From assembly GCF_002979435.1 (NCBI RefSeq), contig NZ_PCOV01000004.1:222425-286424 (forward strand): DNA of 64,000 bases, read 5' to 3'. Origin of the DNA: Microbacterium sp. MYb66 (GTDB taxonomy: Bacteria > Actinomycetota > Actinomycetes > Actinomycetales > Microbacteriaceae). This document shows, in pieces, positions 55,500-63,988 of the stretch (its first letter is position 1; every line of letters begins with the position of its first letter). The position numbers were made by a program, and so were the translations under genes. The notes beneath the pieces were generated by a model, which saw nothing but the letters and a program-made list of their open reading frames with translations, did no database searches and was not told where the DNA came from.

Positions 55500-58400
55500 G
55501 TGTGGCGACGTGAAGACAAGTCTGCGGATGACACAGCAGCGGAAGCTGCTGTGCCGCTCGGCGATCTGCACGAGAGCACGACGGGCGTCGACATCGCGCA
55601 CGCGGCGGAGGCCGAGCGCACCCGCCTGCGGGCGGAGGCGGCGGATCTCGGCGGCCCCTCGCCGTTGACCAGCTTCCGCGACAGCCCGGAGTCGGGCATC
55701 GACATCTCCAAGGCCCATCCCGGCAGCCTGCCGCAGTTCATCACCGGGAAGTCGACGCTGCTGTCGAACCTCTTCCGCGATGAGGTGGGGCTTCGCACGG
55801 CGCGCATGGCGGCCGAGCGGATCACCGCCAAGAACACAGAACTGCGCACCGTCCGTGGGATCGAAGCGGTGCACCTCGCCGTCGGAGTCGCCCGGTGGCG
55901 CATCGGCGGCGCGGGGTTCGCTGCGCCGGTGCTCTTGCGCCCACTTGCGATCCGACGTCACCACTCCGACTTCGAGCTCAAGCTCCAGGGCGCGTTCGAA
56001 GTGAATCCGGAGCTCGTCCGCATCGCGCGCGAGCACTTCGGTCTCTCGATCGATGCCGCGGCGCTCGCCGCCCTCGCCTACGACGGCGGTATCTTCAAGC
56101 CGCAACCCGTGATCGACAGCCTGCGCGCGATGTCACGCTCGATCGACACCTTCTCCGTCGAGCCGCGATTGGTGGTCTCGACCTTCGCTGACGTGTCCGG
56201 TGTGATGTCCCGTGACGGCGGAAGCCTCGATCATCAGGTACTGAACGCGCTCGGGGGTCACGTGGGCGACCGCGAGCGGGTGACCGCTCCTCGGGCGATC
56301 CCGCACCACACCGGTCCGGATGACCGTGCCCCGGCATCCGACAACCTCCTTCTCGACGCGGATGCCGAGCAGGAGGCCGTGCTCGCCCGCATCGCCGCAG
56401 GACACTCCCTCACCGTCGCGACCCTTCCGGGTACCGGCGGGACGCAGACCGTGATCAACGCGCTCGGCGAGCTCGTGCGTGGTGGCAAGCGCGTCCTCGT
56501 CGTATCGGCACGGCGCTCAACGCTGGACGGGGTGCGTCACCGCCTCGCGGGGATCGGGCTCGACAGCCTCGCGATCTCTCCCGCGAGTGTGCGCCGCGAC
56601 CTGGTGAGGGCGATCGGGCGGAACGAGAAGGCAGCAGCACCCAAGGTGAGCGAGGTCGACGACGCGCTGGTGCGCCTTCGCACCGTCCTCCGCGACTACC
56701 GTCAGGCGCTCACTTCGCCGGTGGCGGGCATGAACGCATCGGTGCTCGACGCGACGCGGCATCTCACGAGGCTGGCCTCCCTGCCGGTGCCTCCGACGAC
56801 CACTGCTCGACTGGGGCCCGATGCTCTGCGCCGTCTCGCCGCCGATCGCAGCGAGGCCGCGGAGGCGCTCGCGCAGGCCGCCCGTCTGGGGGAGTTCCGG
56901 TTCGGGCCCGACGATTCCCCCTGGTACGGGGTGACCTTCCCCAGCACCGAAGCAGCTCGCGCCGCTCATGAGCTCGCGGGGCGCCTGCACTCCGACAGCG
57001 TCCCCGCGCTCCTCGAGCGCGGCTACGAGCTGATCGCGCAGACGCACATGCGGCCGTTCGCGACCATCGATGAACTCGGCGAATACCTGCGCCTGCTGCA
57101 GGGCATCCGGGACTCGCTCGATCGGTTCAGCCCCACGGTGTTCGAGCGCCCGCTCGGCGAGCTCATCCAGGCGCACGGATCACGCCGTGACGCTCCCGGC
57201 CTCTCGGGTGCGAACAGGCGGCGACTGCGTCGCCTCGCGAAGGAGTACGTCCGCCCCGGCGTCCACGTCACCGAGATGCACGAGGCCCTGCTGAGGATCC
57301 AGACCCAGCGCACCCAGTGGCAGCGTTGTGTCGAGGCCGGTGTCGCGCCGGAGATCCCGCTCGGTCTCGCCGACGTGCACGTGGCCTGGCAGCGTGTCGA
57401 AGCCGAACTGGCCGAGCTCGATGTGGCTCTCGGTCGCCGTGAACCACTGGCATCGCTGCCGGTCGCGCGCCTGGTGCGCACGCTGGCCGGCCTCGCCGCC
57501 AAGTCCGACGTGTTCGAGAACCTCGTGGAGCGCGCGCAGTTGCGTGATCGGCTCGCACTCCTCGGGCTCGAGCCTCTGCTGGCCGAGCTCTCGGTCCGCC
57601 ATGTGTCCGAGTCGCAGGTGGGGGAGGAGCTCGAGTTCGCGTGGTGGCAGTCGCTCCTCGAGCGGGCCCTGCAGGACAATCGCGCCCTTCTGGGCGCGAA
57701 CACCGCCGTGGTCGACCGCCTCGAGCGGGACTTCCGGCTGGTCGACGAGGCGCACGCCGCCATGGCGGGGCCGTTGCTGGCCTGGCAGCTCGCCAATCAG
57801 TGGCGGATCGCGATCGTCGACGAGCCTCAGCAGTCGCAGCATCTGCGCCGCGCGCTGACGCAGACCGCGACGACGACCGCGCAGGTCGTGAGCGCGGCGC
57901 CCACCCTCGTCGATGTCCTGGCACCCGTGTGGATCTCCTCGCCCTACCTGGTGCCGGAGATCCCCGAATCCGTCGAGTTCGACACGGTACTTCTCGTCGA
58001 TGCCGCCGCGATCAATCTCGCTGAGGCCGCCCCCGCGATCCGGCGGGCTCGCCAGATCGTGGCGTTCGGCGACCCCGTGACCCAGCGTCCGACTCCGTTC
58101 CACATCGCCGTCGACCCTGACGAATCGTGGGAGGCCGAGGTGCCGTTCGACGATGTCTCGGCGTTCGAGCGGCTCTCCGAGCTTCTGCCCGTGATGACCC
58201 TGACCCGCAGCTATCGCGCCGGGGGTGAGGACCTCGCAGAGCTCATCAACGACGCGTTCTACGGCGGCGAGATCGTGTCGCTGCCCTGGGCTGGCTCGTA
58301 CCTCGGTCGCGGCAGCCTCACGGTCGACTACGTGGAAGGCGGGACGGGCGCGCCCGACCCTGTTTCCGGCGCGGTCGAGAGTCCTGATGCCGAGGTCGCG

Positions 58401-59219
58401 CGCGTCGTGACCCTCGTCGTCGAGCATGCCGTCCACCGTCCGGCCGAGTCCCTCATGGTCGTCACCGCGAGCGCGCGTCATGCCGAGCGCGTCCGAGCCG
58501 CTGTCACGTCGGCCTTCGCCGGTCGCTCCGACGTGGCGGACTTCGTCGGCCGAGACACGGCCGAGCCCTTCGCCGTCCTCACGCTCGAGGAGTCGGTCGC
58601 CGAGAGCCGTGACCGCGTGATCTTCTCGCTCGGCTACGGCCTCACCAAGCACGGCCGCGTCCTGAGCGACTTCGGAGATCTCTCCACTCCGGACGGGGAG
58701 CGCCTGCTCACCGTCGGGATGACGCGAGCTCGTCGTTCCATGGTTCTCGTCTCGTCGATCCGCCCCTCCTCGTTCGATGACGGACGCCTCGAGCACGGAG
58801 CGGCCACGCTGATGTCGATCCTCGGGGGTCTTGCCGCGCGCAGCAGGGATGCTCGTCTGGAAGACCTGGCCGACCCGCTGACCCTCGCTCTGGCGCGAGA
58901 GCTGCGGCGTCTGGGAGCATCCGTCGACGTGGACTATCGAGGACTGCTGCCGCTGGTCGCACAGCACGGCGGCAAGGCGGTCGTGATCGAGCCCGACCCC
59001 GAGTCGCGGGGCGAGTCTCTGCGCGAGACACTGCGGTTGCGTCCGCATGTGCTCCGTCGCCTCGGCTGGCACTACGTCCGCGTGCATGCTTTCGATCTCT
59101 ACAGCGATCCGGTGACGGCGGCGTCGCGGATCGCCGCGGTGCTGGGCATCTCCGAGTCCGCGCCGCGGGCGGAGAACGACACCCAGCCCATCGACATCGT
59201 CGACACGCAGAATGACTGA
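55500..59219 (+). CDS. Helicase-like protein of the AAA_11/MTES_1575 type with degenerate Walker motifs
   Basis: The 1239-residue protein starts at GTG. It has a long N-terminal region, a P-loop motor near 308-420, an alpha-helical insert (about 440-800), a second motor half with LPVMTLTRSYRAGGEDLAELINDAFYGG and VGMTRARRSMVLVSS, and a C-terminal restriction-endonuclease-like region (about 1130-1225; GKAVVIEPD, RLRPHVLRRLGWHYVRVHAFDLYSDP). The P-loop reads TLPGTGGTQT, with Gly314 in place of the Lys, and the Walker B is VLLVDAAAIN, with Ala835 in place of the Glu. ATP hydrolysis is therefore unlikely. The fold resembles UvrD/Upf1-type helicases fused to PF18741. It is the largest gene here and is followed by a 68-codon ORF overlapping by eight bases. 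Confidence 0.85.
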   Translation: MWRREDKSADDTAAEAAVPLGDLHESTTGVDIAHAAEAERTRLRAEAADLGGPSPLTSFRDSPESGIDISKAHPGSLPQFITGKSTLLSNLFRDEVGLRTARMAAERITAKNTELRTVRGIEAVHLAVGVARWRIGGAGFAAPVLLRPLAIRRHHSDFELKLQGAFEVNPELVRIAREHFGLSIDAAALAALAYDGGIFKPQPVIDSLRAMSRSIDTFSVEPRLVVSTFADVSGVMSRDGGSLDHQVLNALGGHVGDRERVTAPRAIPHHTGPDDRAPASDNLLLDADAEQEAVLARIAAGHSLTVATLPGTGGTQTVINALGELVRGGKRVLVVSARRSTLDGVRHRLAGIGLDSLAISPASVRRDLVRAIGRNEKAAAPKVSEVDDALVRLRTVLRDYRQALTSPVAGMNASVLDATRHLTRLASLPVPPTTTARLGPDALRRLAADRSEAAEALAQAARLGEFRFGPDDSPWYGVTFPSTEAARAAHELAGRLHSDSVPALLERGYELIAQTHMRPFATIDELGEYLRLLQGIRDSLDRFSPTVFERPLGELIQAHGSRRDAPGLSGANRRRLRRLAKEYVRPGVHVTEMHEALLRIQTQRTQWQRCVEAGVAPEIPLGLADVHVAWQRVEAELAELDVALGRREPLASLPVARLVRTLAGLAAKSDVFENLVERAQLRDRLALLGLEPLLAELSVRHVSESQVGEELEFAWWQSLLERALQDNRALLGANTAVVDRLERDFRLVDEAHAAMAGPLLAWQLANQWRIAIVDEPQQSQHLRRALTQTATTTAQVVSAAPTLVDVLAPVWISSPYLVPEIPESVEFDTVLLVDAAAINLAEAAPAIRRARQIVAFGDPVTQRPTPFHIAVDPDESWEAEVPFDDVSAFERLSELLPVMTLTRSYRAGGEDLAELINDAFYGGEIVSLPWAGSYLGRGSLTVDYVEGGTGAPDPVSGAVESPDAEVARVVTLVVEHAVHRPAESLMVVTASARHAERVRAAVTSAFAGRSDVADFVGRDTAEPFAVLTLEESVAESRDRVIFSLGYGLTKHGRVLSDFGDLSTPDGERLLTVGMTRARRSMVLVSSIRPSSFDDGRLEHGAATLMSILGGLAARSRDARLEDLADPLTLALARELRRLGASVDVDYRGLLPLVAQHGGKAVVIEPDPESRGESLRETLRLRPHVLRRLGWHYVRVHAFDLYSDPVTAASRIAAVLGISESAPRAENDTQPIDIVDTQND

Positions 59220-59418
59220 CGAGTCCGACACTCCAGCGTCTCGCCAGCGGGTCGTGCGGGTTCCCGGCTCTCGGCGTGCCCGCCTGACACCGGTGCCCGG
59301 GAGCGATCCGGAGCCGGAGTCCGGTACGGGCGATCCGACGGCTCCGGCCGTGCGTGCGAAGGGCGTCAAGGGACCGAATGACGACCAGCTGATCCAGGAC
59401 GTGCCCCCGCACTACTGA
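59212..59418 (+). CDS. Small conserved disordered protein
   Basis: The 68-residue protein is rich in Pro, Asp, Arg and Thr and ends in GPNDDQLIQDVPPHY, a conserved actinobacterial C-terminal block. Its first eight bases overlap the end of the helicase-like gene, so the two are translated together. No domain is recognised. Its steady position next to the helicase-like protein suggests a partner or regulator. Confidence 0.7.
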   Translation: MTDESDTPASRQRVVRVPGSRRARLTPVPGSDPEPESGTGDPTAPAVRAKGVKGPNDDQLIQDVPPHY

Positions 59419-59466
59419 TCGTGCATTTGCCGGCGCACCCGTCGGTCAACGGTCAGCGCAGCAGAA

Positions 59467-59498
59467 ACGCACGGCTCCTCCGAAGAGGAGCCGTGCGT
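59467..59498. terminator. Terminator after the small ORF
   Basis: ACGCACGGCTCCTC and its complement form a perfect 14-base-pair stem with a CGAA loop, between the plus-strand small gene and mscL on the minus strand. It can serve both. Confidence 0.87.
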
Positions 59499-59520
59499 CT
59501 CTGGGTGCGGAAAGAGCTGG

Positions 59521-59943
59521 TCAGGCTCCGCGCTGGGCCTTCAGCAGGTCACGGATCTCGACGAGCAGCTCGGCCTCGGTCGCTGCGGCCGGCTCTTCCT
59601 CGGGCTCCTCGGCGGGCGTGCCCTTGCGGGCCTCGACGTGCGCCTTGAAGGTGTTCATCGGCAGCACGAAGACGAAGTAGACGACGGCGGCGACGGCGAG
59701 GAAGCTGATGATCGCCGTGATCAGATCGCCGATCGGGAACATGACCGTCTCGCCGTAGATGTTCGGCACCGGGATGCCGAACTCGCCGGCGGCGTCCGCC
59801 TTGAGGAAGAGCGAGATGAGCGGGTTGATGATGCTGTTGACGACTGCCGTCACGATTGCGGTGAAAGCGGTACCGATGACCACAGCGACCGCAAGATCGA
59901 TGACGTTGCCGCGGAGCAGGAAGTCCTTGAAACCTTTGAGCAT
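59521..59943 (-). CDS. mscL: Large-conductance mechanosensitive channel MscL
   Basis: The 140-residue protein has two helices (about 14-45 and 70-95): [30 protein letters not shown] in the pore-lining first helix and [17 protein letters not shown] in the second. A cytoplasmic acidic/basic C-terminal helix follows. MscL opens under osmotic downshock. The length is typical for actinobacteria. Confidence 0.97.
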   Translation of the reverse strand: MLKGFKDFLLRGNVIDLAVAVVIGTAFTAIVTAVVNSIINPLISLFLKADAAGEFGIPVPNIYGETVMFPIGDLITAIISFLAVAAVVYFVFVLPMNTFKAHVEARKGTPAEEPEEEPAAATEAELLVEIRDLLKAQRGA

Positions 59944-59967
59944 GGGAACCCCCAGTAGATCAGGGCC

Positions 59968-60240
59968 TCACGAAGAGGCCGGCGTCGACGCAGCTGCCGG
60001 TTTGGCGCTCGTCGTCGATTCCGTCTTCGATGATGCCGAAGCATCCTTCGTTCCACCGGATTTGGCGCGCGAGTCCGTGCGATAGAAGCCGGATCCGTTG
60101 AAGGTCACGCCGATCGAGCCGTACTGCTTGCGCAGCTCGCCGCCGCACTCGGGGCACACCGAGAGCGCATCCTCGGAGAAGCTCTGCACGGCATCGAACT
60201 GGTGCCCGCAAGACCTGCAGGCATAGGCATAGGTGGGCAT
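59968..60240 (-). CDS. FmdB-family zinc-ribbon protein
   Basis: The 90-residue protein has a zinc ribbon with CRSCG and CPECG (Cys8, Cys11, Cys29, Cys32) and the FmdB signature MPTYAYACRSCGHQFDAVQSF. The C-terminal half is low-complexity Ser/Ala/Thr. Function unknown. Its start is 15 bases from the 5-FTHF cyclo-ligase stop. Confidence 0.9.
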   Translation of the reverse strand: MPTYAYACRSCGHQFDAVQSFSEDALSVCPECGGELRKQYGSIGVTFNGSGFYRTDSRAKSGGTKDASASSKTESTTSAKPAAASTPASS

Positions 60241-60255
60241 CGGGGTCCTTGCGGT

Positions 60256-60852
60256 TCAGCGTCGCCGAGGCGACAGGGTGAGGGTCTGCGACGGAGTCAC
60301 GACGCCGTTCACTGGCTGGTCGTGCACCTCCCGCGGAAGTTCGTCGAGTACCTCGGAATCATAGATGACCGCATAGACCGGCGGGCACTTCTCCATCGAA
60401 CCGATGGTCTTGTCGAAGTAGCCACGACCCCAGCCCATCCGCATCCCGGTGCGATCGACCGCGGCGGCGGGGACGATCATCAGATCCACGTCGTTGACGG
60501 CGATCGGACCGAGTACCTCCCCGGTCGGCTCCGGGAGGCCGTGCAACCCCTCGGAGATCTCGTCGTCATCCGTCGCGACGGCCCAGTCCAGCAGCCCGTC
60601 GGCGCGCGTCACCGGGAGGAGCACGCGGATGCCGCGTCGCACGGCCCTCGTCACGAAGTCCCGGGTTCCCGGCTCGGTCGTGGTGGAGAGGAAGCAGGAG
60701 ATCGACCGCGCGCCGAGCTCACCGACCAGGACGTCGAGGCGCTCGCCGATCGCGATGGCCGCGGCCTCGCGCTGCGCGTCCGAGAGGAGCTGGCGTCGTT
60801 CGCGGAGCTCGGCGCGGAGTGCGCGCTTCGCGTGTTCGACGTCGTTCGACAT
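60256..60852 (-). CDS. 5-formyltetrahydrofolate cyclo-ligase
   Basis: The enzyme converts 5-formyl-THF to 5,10-methenyl-THF with ATP. The 198-residue protein has KRALRAELRERR near the start, VDLMIVPAAAVDRTGMRMGWGRGYFDK (active site) and RAELREVH-like end. The gene lies beside galU; in mycobacteria Rv0992c and galU (Rv0993) are also divergent neighbours. The reading start MSNDVEHAKRAL fits. Confidence 0.93.
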   Translation of the reverse strand: MSNDVEHAKRALRAELRERRQLLSDAQREAAAIAIGERLDVLVGELGARSISCFLSTTTEPGTRDFVTRAVRRGIRVLLPVTRADGLLDWAVATDDDEISEGLHGLPEPTGEVLGPIAVNDVDLMIVPAAAVDRTGMRMGWGRGYFDKTIGSMEKCPPVYAVIYDSEVLDELPREVHDQPVNGVVTPSQTLTLSPRRR

Positions 60853-60893
60853 GGCTCCGAGTCTACGGCGGCACTCACCGCTAGGCTGGGAGG

Positions 60894-61781
60894 ATGGCCG
60901 ACCACAAGATCAAAGCCGTCATTCCCGCGGCAGGACTGGGGACTCGATTCCTGCCTGCGACGAAGGCGATGCCGAAAGAGATGCTCCCCGTCGTCGACAA
61001 GCCGGCGATCCAGTACGTCGTCGAAGAGGCGGCGGATGCCGGAATCGACGACATCCTCGTGATCATCGGTCGCAACAAGAACGCGATCTCCAACCACTTC
61101 GATTCGGTGCCCGAGCTCGAGGTGCGCTTGATGGAGAAGGGCGACACCGGACGACTCGAGCGGGTGATGAAGTCCAGCGACCTCGCCGACATCCACTTCG
61201 TCCGCCAGGGCGAGCCGAAGGGCCTCGGGCACGCGGTGCTGCGCGCTCGCACCCATGTCGGGGACAGCTCCTTCGCCGTCCTTCTCGGTGACGACCTCAT
61301 CGACGAGCGCGACCCCCTCCTCACCGACATGATCGCCGAGCACGAGCGCACCGGCGCCGCGGTGATCGCCCTGATGGAGGTCGATCCGGCCAACATCCAC
61401 ATGTACGGCGCGGCCGCAGTCGAGAAGATCGAGGGATCGGACGCGGTCCGGGTGACCGGACTGGTCGAGAAGCCCGCACAGGAGGACGCACCGTCCAATC
61501 TGGCGATCATCGGCCGTTACGTGCTGCCGGCGTCCGTGTTCGAGATCCTCGAGCGCACCGAGCCGGGCAAGGGTGGCGAGATCCAGCTCACGGATGCGCT
61601 GCAGGAGCTCGCGACCGATCCCGACGGCCCCGGCGTCGTCGGCGTGATCTTCGGCGGGCGTCGCTATGACACCGGCGACCGTGTCGACTACATCAAGGCG
61701 ATCGTGCAGCTCGCTTCCGACCGGGAAGACCTCGGCCCCGAGCTGCGGCCTTGGCTCAAGGAGTTCGCGGAACGCCTCTAG
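60894..61781 (+). CDS. galU: UTP-glucose-1-phosphate uridylyltransferase
   Basis: GalU makes UDP-glucose. The 295-residue nucleotidyltransferase has the signature IPAAGLGTRFLPATKAMPKEMLPVVDKPAIQYVVEEA (residues 10-46), LLGDDLIDERDPLL and EKIEGSDAVRVTGLVEKPAQEDAPSNLAIIGRYVLP. The length and motifs are typical. It starts 41 bases from the divergent folate gene. Confidence 0.97.
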   Translation: MADHKIKAVIPAAGLGTRFLPATKAMPKEMLPVVDKPAIQYVVEEAADAGIDDILVIIGRNKNAISNHFDSVPELEVRLMEKGDTGRLERVMKSSDLADIHFVRQGEPKGLGHAVLRARTHVGDSSFAVLLGDDLIDERDPLLTDMIAEHERTGAAVIALMEVDPANIHMYGAAAVEKIEGSDAVRVTGLVEKPAQEDAPSNLAIIGRYVLPASVFEILERTEPGKGGEIQLTDALQELATDPDGPGVVGVIFGGRRYDTGDRVDYIKAIVQLASDREDLGPELRPWLKEFAERL

Positions 61782-61806
61782 GCGACTCTGCGGGCGTCGG
61801 TGCGGC

Positions 61807-62436
61807 ATGGATCTGGCGGCGGGAATGCGACACGGACCCATTGAACTGCGGCTCGTCCGGGCCAAGGATGCCCGACCGCTGCAGCACGAGCTGCTCGCGA
61901 ACCGGTCGTGGCTGCAGCCGTGGGAGGCGACGGTTCCATACGGAGCGGTGTCGTTCGACATGCGGCTCAGCATCCGTCGACTGCTCCAGCAGTACCGGGA
62001 CGGCTCGGGCTACCCGTTCGTGATGGAGTACGACGGCGAGGTGGCCGGGCAGCTCAACGTGTGGGGAGTCGCGCGCGGCTCGCTGTGCTCGGCGACGATC
62101 GGCTACTGGGTCAGCGAGCGATTCGCCGGACGGGGGATCACTCCGACCGCCGTCGCGCTGGCGACGGACGCGTGCTTCACGGAGTACGGACTGCACCGGA
62201 TGGAGATCTGCATCCGCCCGGAGAACGTCGCGAGTCTCCGCATCGTGCAGAAGCTGGGGTTCCGCTACGAGGGGCTGCGGCGTCGCTACATCCACATCAA
62301 CGGCGACTGGCGTGATCATTATGCGTTCGCCCTGACGCGCGAGGATGTTCCGCAGGGCGTGCTCGCGCGCTGGCTGAGCGGACAGGTGCCGCCGGATGCC
62401 GCGACCGTGCCGCCGTCCGACCGCATTTCGCACTGA
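61807..62436 (+). CDS. rimJ: RimJ-like GNAT acetyltransferase
   Basis: The 209-residue protein has a GNAT fold with RLVRAKDARPLQHELLANRSWLQPWEAT, GYWVSERFAGRGITPTAVALATDACF (acetyl-CoA loop), and ENVASLRIVQKLGFRYEGLRRRYIHINGDWRDHYAFAL, the RimJ/RimL C-terminal pattern. It may acetylate N-termini of proteins. It is 25 bases downstream of galU; ATG at 61825 is an alternative start. Confidence 0.88.
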   Translation: MDLAAGMRHGPIELRLVRAKDARPLQHELLANRSWLQPWEATVPYGAVSFDMRLSIRRLLQQYRDGSGYPFVMEYDGEVAGQLNVWGVARGSLCSATIGYWVSERFAGRGITPTAVALATDACFTEYGLHRMEICIRPENVASLRIVQKLGFRYEGLRRRYIHINGDWRDHYAFALTREDVPQGVLARWLSGQVPPDAATVPPSDRISH

Positions 62437-62529
62437 ACAGCGGCCGTCTCGCGGCGATCCGGGCAGACTCGTCGCGACACGCGCCCTTCTGCACGGCGCA
62501 GACACCCTCCAACCCTTAGCGTTGTCGAT

Positions 62530-63375
62530 ATGGACGGGCCGGTGCTGAGCGGGGGAGTGATCGTGCTCGTCGCCGTGCTGCTCTGGATGCTCTATCTGCT
62601 GCCCTCCTGGCGAGGGCGTTTCCAGTACAACGCCGCAGAACGCAATGCGGTGCGGCTGAATCAGGCCCTTCGCGTCCTGGCCGAGACGAGCGAGACTCCC
62701 GGCGAGGTGCGCTTCGAGCTGAACGCCCGCACCGCTTTGGCGCAGCAGAAGTTGGCCAAGCGTGTGCAGTCCGAACGAGAGGCCGCCGAGCTCGAGAAAC
62801 TCCGTGAAGAGCTCGCGGCGACCAGGGCCGACCCGGTGATCCGTCGTGCCCGTGCCCGCCGACGCGTCCGCATGATCGCGACGAGCACACTCGTGGTCGG
62901 TCTCGGCGTCACCGGTCTCGGCATCTGGCAGATCATCGCTGCGGGGAGCTCGGTCCTGGCGTGGATCGGCGGTGCGGTCGTCCTGATCGCCGGCGTCACG
63001 CTGCAGCGGATGGCAGCGGTCGCCACTCGCGTCGCGCGCGCCACTCATGTCGTCGCCGCCCCTGCAGTTCCGCGCATCGCTCCCGAGCTGCACGACCAAG
63101 GACGGGCGACATGGACGCCGCGCCCGCTGCCGGAGCCGCTGGTGTCCGTGGCTGGATCGCGCGCGCAGGCGGCACAGGCCCAGATCGAGGCACAGGAGCA
63201 GCGCCGCAAGGCTGCGAGGGTCGCTGCTCTGCGCGAGCGCGCGGAGCAGATGGCGCCCGAGGCGCCCGTGGCGTTGCCGGCCGCCTCTTCTCCGTACGCG
63301 CGGATGGGATTCGTCGACGATGCCGAGATCGAGGCGCACGTCCGCGAACTTCTCTCTCGGCGCGCAGCCGGGTGA
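62530..63375 (+). CDS. GlpR/SepX-like membrane protein (Rv0996 family)
   Basis: The 281-residue protein has a helix at about 7-26 (GGVIVLVAVLLWMLYLLPSW), a long basic/coiled stretch (about 70-110) and two helices at about 113-155 (VVGLGVTGLGIWQIIAA and IGGAVVLIAGV). The C-terminal half is Arg/Ala-rich with a final FVDDAEIEAHVRELL. In mycobacteria and corynebacteria the genes galU-moeA/glp-rimJ-Rv0996 are adjacent, and the last encodes a division-associated protein (SepX, GlpR). Placement after rimJ supports homology. The moeA/glp gene is absent here. Confidence 0.6.
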   Translation: MDGPVLSGGVIVLVAVLLWMLYLLPSWRGRFQYNAAERNAVRLNQALRVLAETSETPGEVRFELNARTALAQQKLAKRVQSEREAAELEKLREELAATRADPVIRRARARRRVRMIATSTLVVGLGVTGLGIWQIIAAGSSVLAWIGGAVVLIAGVTLQRMAAVATRVARATHVVAAPAVPRIAPELHDQGRATWTPRPLPEPLVSVAGSRAQAAQAQIEAQEQRRKAARVAALRERAEQMAPEAPVALPAASSPYARMGFVDDAEIEAHVRELLSRRAAG

Positions 63376-63427
63376 TCGGCCGCGACGCGGAACGCTCATC
63401 CGTCGTGATAGCGTAGATGTCGTTCAC

Positions 63428-63500
63428 GGGCCTATGGCGCAGTTGGTAGCGCGCCTCGTTCGCATCGAGGAGGTCAGGGGTTCGAATCCCCTTAGGTCCA
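63428..63500 (+). tRNA. tRNA-Ala (anticodon CGC)
   Basis: The acceptor stem GGGCCTA pairs with TAGGTCC with one G-T pair, followed by discriminator A. The anticodon arm CCTCG-TTCGCAT-CGAGG exposes CGC, reading GCG. The T arm has GGTTCGAATCC. CCA is not encoded. Confidence 0.94.
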
Positions 63501-63509
63501 CGGAACAGC

Positions 63510-63537
63510 AGAGCCCCCGGCTAGAGCCGGGGGCTCT
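63510..63537 (+). terminator. Terminator after tRNA-Ala
   Basis: AGAGCCCCCGGC pairs with GCCGGGGGCTCT and is followed by TTCTTTC, about ten bases after the tRNA. Confidence 0.85.
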
Positions 63538-63539
63538 CT

Positions 63540-63903
63540 TCTTTCTCCAGCCACTTTCCGCGGCCTCCCTTCTGGCACAGTCGCCACCGGTGTGCGGAAC
63601 GACCGACACGAGACGCGCTCGACCTCAGCCGCGGGGCCCGCACATGCTCCGGCGGGTCGGGAAGGAGTGGGTGTGCCTGCGCCATGATGCGGAGACAGGC
63701 GCGACACGCCCGGCGGTCAGCCCTGATTTGCCGGATCCCCGGGATCCGCGTAACTTATTACTTGTTCGCCCCAAACGGTTGAGCGGAGGTCCTCGGACCG
63801 GCTCCCGTCAAGCATCGAACACCTCCCGAATCCAAGCACTCACAGAGTGAACCGGATGAAGGAAACCGACTCGTTCCCTCGAGCAAGTCGCAGAAATGCG
63901 GAC
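63540..63903. other. Non-coding interval before the rRNA promoter
   Basis: About 360 bases with no convincing gene. A frame from ATG near 63652 (MLRRVGKEWVCLRHDAE) has no good ribosome site and its sequence quality falls off downstream. From about 63750 the base texture turns AT-rich, as in rRNA upstream regions. Confidence 0.45.
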
Positions 63904-63931
63904 TTGACAACGGAAACGAGATCGGTAAGAT
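63904..63931 (+). promoter_or_regulatory. Probable rRNA operon promoter
   Basis: TTGACA (63904-63909) and TAAGAT (63926-63931), 16 bases apart, form a strong housekeeping promoter, in an AT-richer stretch. The window ends about 70 bases downstream. The 16S gene should follow beyond base 64000; this is inferred from the promoter and leader motif. Confidence 0.65.
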
Positions 63932-63988
63932 AGAGAAGTTGCCCTGCGGGCCTGGCTGTGATGGCTGGGTCGTGGGAGCATCCGATCC

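Noticed and set aside
55500..59219. Reading the large protein as an active DNA helicase
   Set aside because: The Walker A Lys and Walker B Glu are both missing in an otherwise intact frame, so helicase activity is not supported.
59521..61781. Long minus- and plus-strand frames opposite mscL, the folate gene and galU
   Set aside because: They are mirror frames of high-GC genes with low-complexity Arg/Ala/Asp content and no ribosome site.
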